A DNA stretch of 64,000 nucleotides from Pardosa pseudoannulata (Eukaryota; Arthropoda; Arachnida; Araneae; Lycosidae). The stretch covers positions 104,692,842 to 104,756,841 of the forward strand of contig CM063503.1 of the NCBI GenBank assembly GCA_032207245.1. The letters are read 5' to 3'. Positions 13,127 through 24,200 of the stretch are shown here, one piece after another. Each line of letters begins with the position of its first letter. Within the stretch, counting starts at the first letter, position 1. Both the position numbers and the translations under genes were made by a program. The notes under the pieces are model-generated. The model saw nothing but the letters and a program-made list of their open reading frames with translations, had not been told where the DNA came from and ran no database searches.

Positions 13127-13683
13127 CCCTTTAAAGGACAGTGGTTTCGCAGCGAAACCAGCTGTTAGAATTATTTTTCCTCTTCTGTTTAAAGATATAT
13201 GACTGACTTTTTAGATTTTCTACGTTTTTGACACTTATCAAACTATTTATAGATGTTATCTATAGATGTTAGTTGACAACTGTCTATAGATGTTAGCAAA
13301 TTACATAATTTATTTTTCACTTTCAAATATACACTTTTAAACTTGTTTTGCTTGAAACAACCAGGAATTATATTTTTCGTGTTTTATAATCCCAAATAAA
13401 AGTACTTACATGAAACAACACTTATAAATGGTTTATATATTTATTTATTGCATAATATTAATGATAATCATTCATTATTCTTCCAATATAATTCAAATTT
13501 TATGGAAGTATTATTTTCAAGCCGTCCAGGGGGAGGGTTTTACAGTTAAACTACTGCTCACATCTACAAGTCCTGATATACTTGTTTTCATTAATTTTCA
13601 CATTTATAAGGTTCATATATAATATTATAAACGATTCCCAATAAATGTCCAAGAATTTCTATTTATGAACTTTAAATAGTTAA
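13123..13683. mobile_element. TTAA-bounded non-autonomous element
   Basis: TTAA occurs at both ends (13123-13126 and 13680-13683). The first 17 bases, TTAACCCTTTAAAGGAC, match the reverse complement of the last 17 at 13 positions, giving weak terminal inverted repeats of piggyBac style. Close to the left end is a near-perfect hairpin, GGTTTCGC-A-GCGAAACC (13143-13159). A short motif (CTATAGATGTTAG type) repeats three times at about 13250-13300. No transposase fragment was found. Much of it recurs in rearranged form at 37035-38260. Assignment to piggyBac is inference from TTAA and the end sequence. Confidence 0.55.
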
Positions 13684-13950
13684 GGGGTGAATAATTTTTG
13701 CATACTGTTATTTAACACCGTAACCATTGTTCACCTTTTTATAGAGGTAACAAGTTCGAAGGAATTTATACTTGTCCATATTTTTACAGGCTACGCTTCT
13801 GCGATAAAAGGATTAGGAATTCTAGATTTTATAGTGTCCGTCTTATTTTTATTAAAGAACGAAGGTTTTGTTTTACAGATTGCAATTTAGGACAACGAAT
13901 ATCACATTTTAAACTTTATAGTTCGTAATGATAAAGTATCAAATATGTAA

Positions 13951-14108
13951 GGTTTTTGTTTGGAATGCAACTGTCTACTGTTTTGTTACGAGGGCTAATG
14001 AGACCGGGACCTACTGCTGAAATCCAATTCCAAATGGCTTCAAACATCCATGCCAGCCTCGTATCCCGGTACCGAACAGCTGCACTCATGATTTGGCCAT
14101 CGTTCGGC
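13951..14108 (-). repeat. SINE copy
   Basis: In plus orientation it begins with the tail (GGTTTTTGTTTGGAATGC) and body (ACGAGGGCTAATGAGACCGG, 13988-14007). It ends in a head remnant (GGCCATCGTTCGG, 14096-14108). The box-B region is rearranged relative to the copy at 34.4 kb. No target-site duplication was identified. Confidence 0.75.
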
Positions 14109-14306
14109 TATTGGTCCGTATTAAATTTATTTTGCCCAGTTTTGATATACGAGGAAAGCAAAATCGATGTGAATTAAATCATCTGTATGTATGTACGTCT
14201 CTCTACCTCTCTGTCTATCTATTCGATATGAATTCCAAATTTACGGAAACATTCCTTACTGAATTTTGCATGGTGTTTAAGTTAAACACAAAGTTTCAGG
14301 TAGGCC

Positions 14307-14387
14307 AAATTGTTCGATGGTTGGTTTGGTTTGGTTTGGAGTGCTACGGTCTACTTTTTGCAACACGAGGGTTAAGCAAAATTGTTC
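14307..14387 (-). repeat. 5'-truncated SINE copy with target-site duplication
   Basis: Only the 3' part of the SINE is present: the (CCAAA)n-type tail and about 45 bp of body. It is bounded by the 9-bp direct repeat AAATTGTTC at 14307-14315 and 14379-14387. The tRNA-like head is absent, as expected when reverse transcription stops early. Confidence 0.75.
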
Positions 14388-16384
14388 TAAGTTATGGTTA
14401 TAAGGAAGATAAGAAACGTTTAACCCCAACTCAAACTTGAGGACCATATATTTAATATAGCGTTTTTAAATACTGAATTAATTTATTCTTTACACAACAT
14501 ATTATCAAATAGCTTTTAAGATGTACTTGAAATTTTTTTATTTCGGAATTAGTTTAGATATTTTTAAAACTTTATTATATTTACTAGCATATAGCCCGTC
14601 ATATGACGGAATCAGTAAATTTTTAATTTTCTAGAATTGTAAAGAACTCTATGAGGCAGGTAAAAAAATGGTTTGTTCTTTGGCTGAGAATTATCTGGTA
14701 CATGCTCAACAATTTTTTTATCTTCATACTCTTCTTAATTTTCTCGATACTGTGAATGCAGTTTAGAATCCCGTTAAATTCATTTAGAAAGATAATTCAA
14801 AGTTTTCTTAGCTACATCGAAATTATCATTAAGTTCTTTAGTTTTTTGCCACAGTAATTAATAGAAGTAAAGGAATGAAACTACCACCCCGGTAGGCATG
14901 GGCCTGGATTGCATGAGCTGAGCCCTCTAATCCAGAGATTTCTTTCAATAAACACAAAAATGAAGGCGAGCAGAAAAATTAACAGCTAAAAGGTGAAAGG
15001 ATACATAAAAATAAACGAGAAGAAAGTTTAAGGATAGAAAACATGAAATGTTTATGTGGCCAGGGACATCCGTACAAAATACGTGAATTTAATATAATAA
15101 AAATATCAAAATCATAAAAAGTTGAAAAATAGTAAAAATTTATTTTAAAAATAGTAAAATAACTTTAAGAATAAGAATTAAAACAAAAAAGCAGAAAATA
15201 TTAAATTAATTAGACATTTTGAAAAATTCGGCAGCTTCGAGGACAGAACCGTCAAACCGAGAAGTACGACAACCAAATAGGCAGACACTCTACTGAGCGT
15301 GACATTCCTACATACAGGAAGGATACTAAATAGAGTATATGAGGGTCGCGTACGTGAGAGAATGGGCAACGGAGGTTTTAATATTGACAGTGATTATTTG
15401 GTGGTATATATGAATGATATCCAAAATGATAAATTTAATCTCTTAACAAGGGAGAAAAAGGCTTGAAATAATACCATTAAACGTTCAAAAAGTGGTGATG
15501 GGGTGGATTTCGAACTCGTTGTGAATTTTGCTAACTCTAAGTCATAAAAAATCCAATATGGAATCCTGTATCCATTCCAGGTACAACCGCTTCATAACTT
15601 CACGGACAGACAACTTAGGCTATTATTATATAGGGGATTTTTAGTAGTACCATTTTGATATTTTTCGCCATCAAGTTCAGGTTCAAACCTAGACATTTTA
15701 GTAATTCGAAATACAAATTTTTGATCTTTTCTGAGTAATTGTTTTTGGAGTTACGCGAGTTACACACATACATACATAAAGAGGGTCTCACATTTTTGCA
15801 ACGATTTTGCAAAGATTTGTATAAATACAGATGTATTTTTATTTTCTAACATGTTTACAATATGATAACCAAGTATCTTTACTAATAAATTAATCATGTT
15901 CTGTTGCAATACGGGGAATAAATCCAAGCCTCAATAATTGTAACTATGTTTAAATTTTTTACCTGTCTGTTTTTACGTTTAATTTTGTAAACTGTTTTAT
16001 ACTGTTCTAATTGTTTCCCTTGTAAAAAGTTAACTTTGAATAAAATTGCCTCATTCTTTATACTGAAAATAATAGTAAGATAATAAATTCTATGTTTGTA
16101 AAAATTGTGCTGCTGTTGGTAGTACATGTAATCAATATCAATAAGATTTTTATAAAAAAATTCATTACATTTGGATGAAATAGCAAAATTTGAAAAATAA
16201 AGGTGGATAATGGATACTTTATGGAAAAATGTAAAAAGTTATGAATATGGAAAAAAGTTTCACAGTGATAAAGGTGTCTTCTTTTTAAGAAATATAATAA
16301 ATTCATGCTGACGATCTTAATGTTTGTCATATGAGTATATTCCTTGACAAATGTTCTGAAAATTTTGTAGCTTCTTTCATATAG
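14388..16384. other. AT-rich intergenic sequence with unrecognised repeat fragments
   Basis: No gene is recognised. The perfect palindrome CCGTCATATGACGG lies at 14596-14609. About 14875-14955 is GC-richer and resembles a segment near 17930-18060 (both contain a GCC/GAGCCCTCTA block), so it is probably a dispersed repeat. About 15540-15795 has blocks such as CACGGACAGACAAC and ACACATACATACATAAAGAG, a style common at the 3' ends of arthropod transposons, but I cannot name it. Confidence 0.4.
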
Positions 16385-16529
16385 GTCGACGAAAATGAGT
16401 AAGCGGCTGAAATCTTTCCCCTGTGAATCGGGAGAGAAATTCATGCTTTATGATTTTGAAACACTTCCAGAATATACTCTTCGTGATAGATTTTATGAAG
16501 TATTCAAAGCTTCTAAGAAAATGCGTTAG
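16385..16529 (+). CDS. Candidate isolated coding exon, function unknown
   Basis: A polypyrimidine-like TTCTTTCATATAG acceptor ends at 16384 and is followed by an open frame to TAG at 16527-16529. An ATG in the same frame lies at 16395. The translation has balanced composition (FPCESGEKFMLYDF, then LPEYTLRDRFYEVFKA), unlike the Ile/Phe/Lys-rich chance frames around it. That makes a real or formerly real 3'-terminal exon plausible. I do not recognise the family. No upstream exon or clear polyadenylation context was found. A longer minus-strand open frame overlaps it at 16058-16444 and looks like AT-rich noise. This could also be an exon of an unrecognised transposon, or chance. Confidence 0.3.
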
Positions 16530-16697
16530 TATTTAAAAAAAAATCAAGAAAAAACTGCATGTCCATATTTATTGGGTTTCATAAATTTAGAGCATAGTAA
16601 AACAAGATGTACAGACTATAAAGAAATGGCAGTATATTATAAAAAATATATGCTCTGCATAGTAATTTCAAATACATATTACATATAAACACTGATA

Positions 16698-16700
<3 letters not shown>

Positions 16701-16778
<78 letters not shown>

Positions 16779-16799
16779 TATATATATACACACACATAC

Positions 16800-16843
<44 letters not shown>
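16701..16843. repeat. Compound (TA)n-(CA)n-(TA)n-(TG)n microsatellite
   Basis: TA run to about 16766, then CA, short TA, CA, TA and finally TG units to 16843. The Ile/Tyr/Val/Cys translations across it are artefacts. Confidence 0.95.
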
Positions 16844-16845
<2 letters not shown>

Positions 16846-17173
16846 GGTCTAAAAAAGGGGTAATTGGAAATTACGTGAGTTAAAAACGATTTTAAAAAGG
16901 GAACTCTTTTATAATAAAAAAATAAATGAAAAAGACCCACGCTCGCGTAAGCTTTTAGGAGCATCCGGTCAGGCTGAAGCATTTTGAGCTATTTGATGAG
17001 CTTGCAAACAGATAAGTTTCAATCAGCGCGTGGACATGGAACTGTCAACAAGACTCTACGCATGTCTTCGACAAAAAAGTGAAAATGGCGCAAGTTTTAC
17101 TTTAACGATGATTTAATAAACTTATTATTATCAAAAAGAGTGCTGTCCATTCACCTTAACTCTGCACCACGAC

Positions 17174-17175
<2 letters not shown>
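16844..17175. other. Spacer between microsatellites
   Basis: About 16910-17100 is less AT-rich (it contains GACCCACGCTCGCGTAAGC and CAGCGCGTGGACATGG). No identity was recognised. Confidence 0.35.

Positions 17176-17226
<51 letters not shown>
17176..17226. repeat. (TA)n microsatellite
   Basis: Perfect TA run of about 51 bp. Confidence 0.95.
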
Positions 17227-17229
<3 letters not shown>

Positions 17230-20128
17230 GATAATTTTAATGCATTAGAAAATAGGTTATTCTATAATATAATTTTCAATATATAGTTCATGATATATAT
17301 AAATAACAATTTTTAGAATAATCAAGAAATGTTAAAATATCATATCCGATCTAAAGTTTAGATATTTGTATAAAATTATAAAAGAATATTTGGTGATTCG
17401 TTCATTAACTTTGGTCATGTAAAGGACATTTATTAACTCGCACTTTCCAGTGAAGTTTGGAGATTTATTCAATTACAGAACCAACCATATAGAAAAAATA
17501 AAGAATATTTTTGATAGCTCTGTAATCATAAATAGCTGAAAATAACTTGTAACATTCAAATAACATTTATCTGACTATTACCAATAGTTGTGTTTTTTAA
17601 ACATATTTATTATATTAAAAGAGATTCACATTTGATTCTTATACAATAAAGTTATCATTTGGCTCCTCAGTGTTATAAATTACTTTCTCAATGTTTTCGA
17701 AACATTTTATCTTGCCAATAAATGAGTGACTTATTTTTTTGGAGCCAATTTCAGCGACAGAGACTGAAACACATCACAATATAACAAAAATATATGCATG
17801 TGGTGGGTAGCTAAGGTAAATGGACACACTTCGAGTATAAACATTGTTTATTTCTTCCCGTTTCACTCGTATCCAGCATGGCGGCCTTTCTTGGTGCTAA
17901 ACCTCAGAGAATAGTTGCCTAGTTATGCACTTCCTGCCATGGGCTCACCAGCTGTGTAATTCCAAAAGTTCTCTCTATTCACACAGGATCTCACAGGAAG
18001 ATTTTGCAACAGAACTCGCTAGGCCAAGCCCTCTAGTTCTGGGGTTGCTAGTAATGTAATTTATCAGACTATGAATATTGAGTTGGCTTGACATTTACAG
18101 TTTAATTAAATAAGGCTACAGGGGAAGAGGAGAGAAAAATGCTTGAGTTTGGGCGGAAAATAACACAAAACAATATATAATGAAAGGACCAGCGACTAAA
18201 AACTATTTTCAAAAATGAGACAGGTTAAGCTGGTTAGTTGAATAGATCTTAAAGGGACACTATAAGAGCAAAATTAAGATTTTTTTATTACAAGAAAAGC
18301 AAGTAGATCTCCCAGAGATTGTGCAAGCACAGAACTTCGATTAACTAGGATTGAGATCTAGGAGCCTATTTCTCAGCTAATAAAATTTCAGATGAATTTT
18401 TATATGCCTTATCACACACATCCCTATCATACACATATGCCTTATCAAATAGTTCCCTATTAGAATCCCAGAATAATTCTAAAATCCTAACTAAATTTAA
18501 AAGCCTGACATATATTTTTAATTTACAATGGCTAATAAAATGTCTTATTATGAGATTATCTAAACTGATGTGATAATTCCAAACGATCACACATTCAATG
18601 TCAATTATCAGATAAATGTTTTTAAAATTAAAAATAATTTCGAGCTATTTATGATAAGGAATTATAAAAGTATTTTATACTATAAAATGTCTTTTACATG
18701 ATATGAAATGCCTCGAACATATTTCATATTTATATATAGTTTGCTGAATTGTTTCAATGTTATGACAGTATTTTTAATATAATAATTTTTCTTGTGAGTA
18801 AGATAGCTACAAAATTTCGAGAAACTGAAGACATATTTTGCTAAAGTCAATTTATCGTCTAGTTACAGATTTTCGAAAACGAAGCAGTTATATCAAAAGT
18901 AATGAGAAAGCTCCAGTTCCTAAATGCTACTAAAACGATTCAATAACAATGGAATTATTTGACCCTTACAAAAGAACCGAAAAAAACCCTCGTAGATTGT
19001 CATTACGAAAAACTACACAATATATCTTCCATTTAGCTAAATTGATAAAGTAAAATAACATTGTCCTTCTTTTGAAGGACATTTGAAGCTTATCTTATGC
19101 TTCCAAATCTGTGTGACCTAAATAATTATATATTACTCCAATTTATCATAACAATTGAATCCTTGGTTTGTTGATTTAAATATTAGAATCTATCGAACTT
19201 GTACAATTATACGTGATTTATTCTTTACACTTCCAGAAGGGTGTTTGTTGTTTACACTAAGCTAGGCACGAATCGCTTTGTGTGCATCGACTCGGACCAT
19301 AATTTATGTAGGTTATCAGAAAGTATACGCACCATCAGCTCTGAAATATGCTAATTTCATGTGTCTAGTAAGCAAACATCTGACTTCCAAATCTTCTAGT
19401 AAAGTTCTATAATTCTTACTTCTCATTTAAGCAGTCATGCGAAGTTTATTTCAAAATCCTGCAATGAAGTATAACTTCTTATACTTCATTTGTATACGGT
19501 AATGTAAATATTTGAAACGATTTATTTTGATTTATTAAAGGATATTTTCTACTGAGATTTCTCAAAATATGTGCCAAAAAATGAATATGCAAGAAAAAAA
19601 TATTTCATAAGTTTTAATATTTATAGTAAACAAACTAATGTTGAGGAATATTGAAATAAAGTTTTAAATAAATTTATTTTTTATACAAGTTTAAATACTA
19701 TGAATTTGATGAAATGAAAGAGAACGCATACTACATGCACAACAAGTTCTAATTTACAAAGAGTATAAAATGCAGAATGATACTTTGAAACAGCATTAAT
19801 ATAAAAGAAATGTGTGGAAACGTTCTCTTAAGAAGTGATTTATATTTATATATCTCATTAGGAGATAACAAATTAAAAAAATATGATAGTCGTAACAAAA
19901 TAAATGCATATTATTCTAAGTTTATAATGGTTAGATTTTAGGCCTCATGTACTAATCTTATTCTTTACTTTAACCCCCCCCTCAAACACCATTGCTAGTA
20001 GCATTGATTCCCCCATAATAACACAAGTAATAACACTATTGAAGTAGAACAACATCAACTTTTAATAAGAATGGGGGGGTGGACTTTACATAGGGTCTAA
20101 ATTACTAACAGTCTCCCTATCTAATTAA
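17227..20128. other. AT-rich intergenic sequence
   Basis: No gene is seen. About 17860-18060 is GC-richer (it contains CCAGCATGGCGGCC and GCCAAGCCCTCTAGTTCTGG) and partly resembles 14875-14955. It is likely an old dispersed repeat. The remainder is plain AT-rich spacer. Confidence 0.4.
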
Positions 20129-20158
20129 AAGATCTCCAGATAGCATGCTGGAGATCTT
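20129..20158. repeat. Perfect 11-bp inverted repeat (hairpin)
   Basis: AAGATCTCCAG (20129-20139) and CTGGAGATCTT (20148-20158) are exact reverse complements separated by 8 bases. It stands out in AT-rich surroundings. Whether it is transcribed is unknown. Confidence 0.7.
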
Positions 20159-21026
20159 AAAGAATTTTATAATTTTCTCTTTGACAGGTTGTTTCTACTT
20201 TTATTTTCTTAAAGGACTTAACTTTCTATTCACAAGCATTTTCAAAGCATAGCTAAAAAAACAAATGATTTTTTTTCATGGAATGACTATATGATACATG
20301 AATTATATACATATTATTAGAAAGCACTCACTCGAAAGTCTCATAAAAATACAAAATAAGCATACAGTTGAAAAAAACGAAAGGTCACCAAAATCAATAT
20401 TATCTGGTGTCATCAATTATAAATACAATAAAGTAGAATCTTTGTGTGTCCACACTTACCTAGTGTGGTATAATAAGTCAAGATGCTTGTTCACCACGTA
20501 GAGCTACTTGATTTGTCTTACTATATGATGGATATTGGTACATCACCATAACTATTTACATAAGGAATAGGAAGAATATTCTAATTAACTTGATCTTTCT
20601 ACATAAGAATCTTCCCTATACGTTTATATCTAGTCCTACTTGCAATTTGCACTTTTTGTATTATATTAGAATGGCTATTCTTAATCTGTGTTCCAATCAA
20701 TCATTTGTGAAGAAATCTTTTCTGACAATGTCTACATATGTTATTAAATTTTTGGTACCCTTCGATCTTCTATGTAATAACTTAAAAATGTATGTTTGTG
20801 GCCTTCTGTGCAACATAAGATATCGAATGATAAAGTAACCACAATAAAATTATATTCAGATTTTTATTTCCCTTCTCTACTTCAAAGAATAGTTTCATAT
20901 CTTCATGGTTAAAGAAATACTAGAAAATTCTGTAATGTTTAAACGCATTTTTCATTTTTTTCACTTCTGAATTTGAAAGTGATATAGATGAAACATTTGT
21001 ATTCTAAACATTATGCATCAAAGTTA
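20159..21026. other. AT-rich intergenic sequence
   Basis: Open frames at 20298-20501 and 20590-20838 show no domain; nothing else recognised. Confidence 0.45.
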
Positions 21027-21223
21027 CAAGCAGTAATATAGTTTGAGTTTGGTTAATAGTTCTATGATCTACTTGTTTGCTAAACGAGGGCTAATGAGAC
21101 CGGAATATATTGCTTAAAGCAGATTTTGAACATTCATACCACAGTGGGATTCAAACCCACGAATTCCGGTACCGAAGATCAGCGTTCTAACCACTCGGTC
21201 ATCGTTTGTCCAAGCAGTTATAA
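21027..21223 (-). repeat. Near full-length SINE copy with imperfect target-site duplication
   Basis: The insert (21041-21210, about 170 bp) lies between CAAGCAGTAATATA (21027-21040) and CAAGCAGTTATA (from 21211), an imperfect direct repeat. On the minus strand the head reads GATGACCGAGTGGTTAGAAC (box A region) and GTGGGTTTGAATCCCAC (box B region), as in a tRNA. The body (CCGGTCTCATTAGCCCTCGT) and a short AAACTCAAAC tail follow. It is one of the two best copies for defining the family. Confidence 0.85.
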
Positions 21224-24200
21224 AAGTTATTAGTCATAAATTTGAATAAATTCATAAAGTAAACAAACTTGATCACAACATTTAACAATACATAATGGAA
21301 GAGAGAGCAGTTCTCAGATTAGTAGTGTTAATATGTGAGGTTTTTTTTGTATAGTAAATGGTCGTATTCATCTTCTAGAAAAGATTTCTGGAAATACTTT
21401 CTTTTACTAAAAAGCTATGAATTATGAACGTAATAACATAACACGTAAATTTAATGTAATCTATAAAACAGTTATTAAAAATTGTAGTTTCCTCCGCAAT
21501 GTTAAATTAATCAATAGAAGAGATAAAATGGGTCATTGCTCGATATCACTCAAAACATGACCTTTATCCTATGAGATTTGAAATCTGGTATACATATAAT
21601 CGACAGGAAGTAGGTTGTGAACTTTATTGTCTAAATTAATATTGGCCTAAAACTGAAGATATGACAGCTAAATTCTAGTTTAAATGAAAGTAAATGCACT
21701 AGAAATATGTCAAATATCCAAATTATCCTTTAATGGTATAAAGCATAAACGTTAATCAGTTTAAAATATATATCCCAGTGAAAATACAATTTTATTTATT
21801 AAATTTGATTCTAGTTATAATTTCAAATCAAAATACAGCATATGGAATTTTTAAAGGCATTATTTTTAATGGACAACAAATTTAATACAAGGAACTCTAT
21901 GTATTCGAGATCGCATATATTTAACATATAAATATGATAAAAATAGGCAAAAGAAGCCGTCATAAGAAACCGGTTCAGATCCCACTGTTTGTTGTCCGTG
22001 TCCCTTTAGAAAGAATTTCCCGGTAGCTTTGCCCTGATGTAGCAAAAAAGTAGACAAGTGCTCGAACTAAATCATGTATGGACAGACATAATTATTCAGT
22101 TAACAAAAAAAAATCTCTGTCATTGAAAGAATATTTATTTATAATGATTTTTACTGACACTCAAACTGTTTTTCACTTTAAAGATCCTTTTCATTTTAAA
22201 CACTGAAACGATTCTTAAATATATTTCTTTAAAAAAAAATAATACTTCAGATTTCAGAAAACGATAAAAGCATTCTTTCTTCAAAATCAAACTTTCATCT
22301 GTCCTTTACCTAAATTAAAACGATTGTTTAGAGAGTACTGAATTCATTTTCATTGTTTAAAAGACAAAATATCAGTCTCTCTAGTTTTATTAAATGGAAA
22401 TTCAAAATCTAAACACACTCTTTGGCTCGGATTTAAGAACTTTAGTTTCAGAGTTGAAAACTTTAGGAATAAATTCAATCTTCATTTTAATACTGAGTTT
22501 AAAAATAAGATTTCGATTTATCTTCTTAAGGAATTATTTTAAATATGTAAGAATAAAGTTTCCAACTCTGGTTCTATTTTAGATTTCATCAGGTGTAAGT
22601 TTAATAAACAGCTAAAAATTTGTATTATCTAGTAGCAAATATTTTTCCTTTAATTGGATTCTTGAACTGAAGTGGTTTTTAATGTTTGTTTAGTTTCTTA
22701 TCATAGAAATGTTTGTTCGGCTTTCACGAGATTTATATTTAATGTTTTAAACTTATTAAAGTGCATTTGTAGAATTATACAGATGTTTAAACCTGTTGAG
22801 GTATCTAGTACTTAGTTTTCTTTTTCCGTTTAATGAAAAGGAATAAACACTATTAGAATTAACGAAAGAAATTATAAAAATTCTGTTCAATAAAATTAAA
22901 CTTTAAATTAAATATTGGAGGATTATAAAATAATTTACGGCATTTTAAATAAAGGACTAAGAAAAACCTAAAAAAATATCGATATGGATATTTTTGAATA
23001 TAATATTTGTTTCACTTCAAATTCATTAAAATTATATTTTTGATATAGTAGATGATATAAATTATCTAAAATATATTTGATATAAATTATTTAAAATTGC
23101 TTTATAGGATAAAATTATATTTTTGTACCAGTGTATTATTTTAAAGCTTTTTTTAAAGCGTTGCGAAAATCATATCCCCCTACACATACATAAATCATAG
23201 AATAAAAGTAGTAAAATACATTTTATGCATATCATTATCAAATATATTTTATATTTATGTTATACTGATGAACAATTGCCAAAGACAGATCACTAACGGC
23301 GAAATAGATCGTAAAAATATGTGTTTGATGACCCAGTGAAATAAAATGTCAGAATTCTAGACAATTACAATAGGTATAATTTATCATGCTGTAGTATCCT
23401 GGAAGCATTGAAAATTATTATAGGAAGAAAATGGCACCTTTGTGCTGGATGCCTAAAAGTAAAAAAAAAAAAAAAGTAAAAATCATTTATCGCCATTAGT
23501 CATTCTTGAGTAGGATGTTAATAGGATTACTATCGTAATGGAGGGCGTGTTATGATTTGCATAATCTTATATAGCAACAGTGAGGGTAATTTACACCATT
23601 ACTCTGTGAGTACCTGGTGGAATGACAGTGTGGCTTACTGTCTCTGATCATGATATCAGCCTATACCATGACAATATATGTGTGATATCGATGTTTTCCT
23701 GTATGTACCACTATACTATATATAGTACCACTCTCACGCCAGATCAGTTGGCATCCACAATCAGACGAGAGACAATCTACTCTCATCTGAGAAAGGTACA
23801 CAAGCCCATTCGTCTTCCTCTCATTTATGATGAAGACATCATTGGAAATGTGTGGGACAGTGGCATCTAGACAAAATGTAATACACAACACGACGGCGTG
23901 TGGATTAATCCCCTCCTTAATTCAAAACGTCTGGTTGCATTTTTTTTTCGGTAGATTAACATGCCAGTAGCAGCAAGAAACTGATTTCATTCCTTAGTAG
24001 CAGTGCTGCACTGGTTCATGTTTTGATAATACTAAGTACCTATCCTATTTTCTGCTGGCGTCGTAGAGAAAACACTATCTCCCCTTGACGTTTCCTACAA
24101 TTTCCATTTGTTTGAAATGATTTCCAAAACCTCTAAACTACACTGTTTGACATCAAACTCACTATAAAAACAACTGTTTTTATCTTCCTTCATTCTTGCT

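Noticed and set aside
16058..16444. 128-codon minus-strand open frame
   Set aside because: Phe/Leu/Ile/His-rich with no motif, and overlaps the better plus-strand candidate; chance in AT-rich DNA.
16579..16982. Minus-strand open frames of Ile-Tyr and Val-Cys repeats
   Set aside because: They are translations of the compound TA/CA microsatellite.
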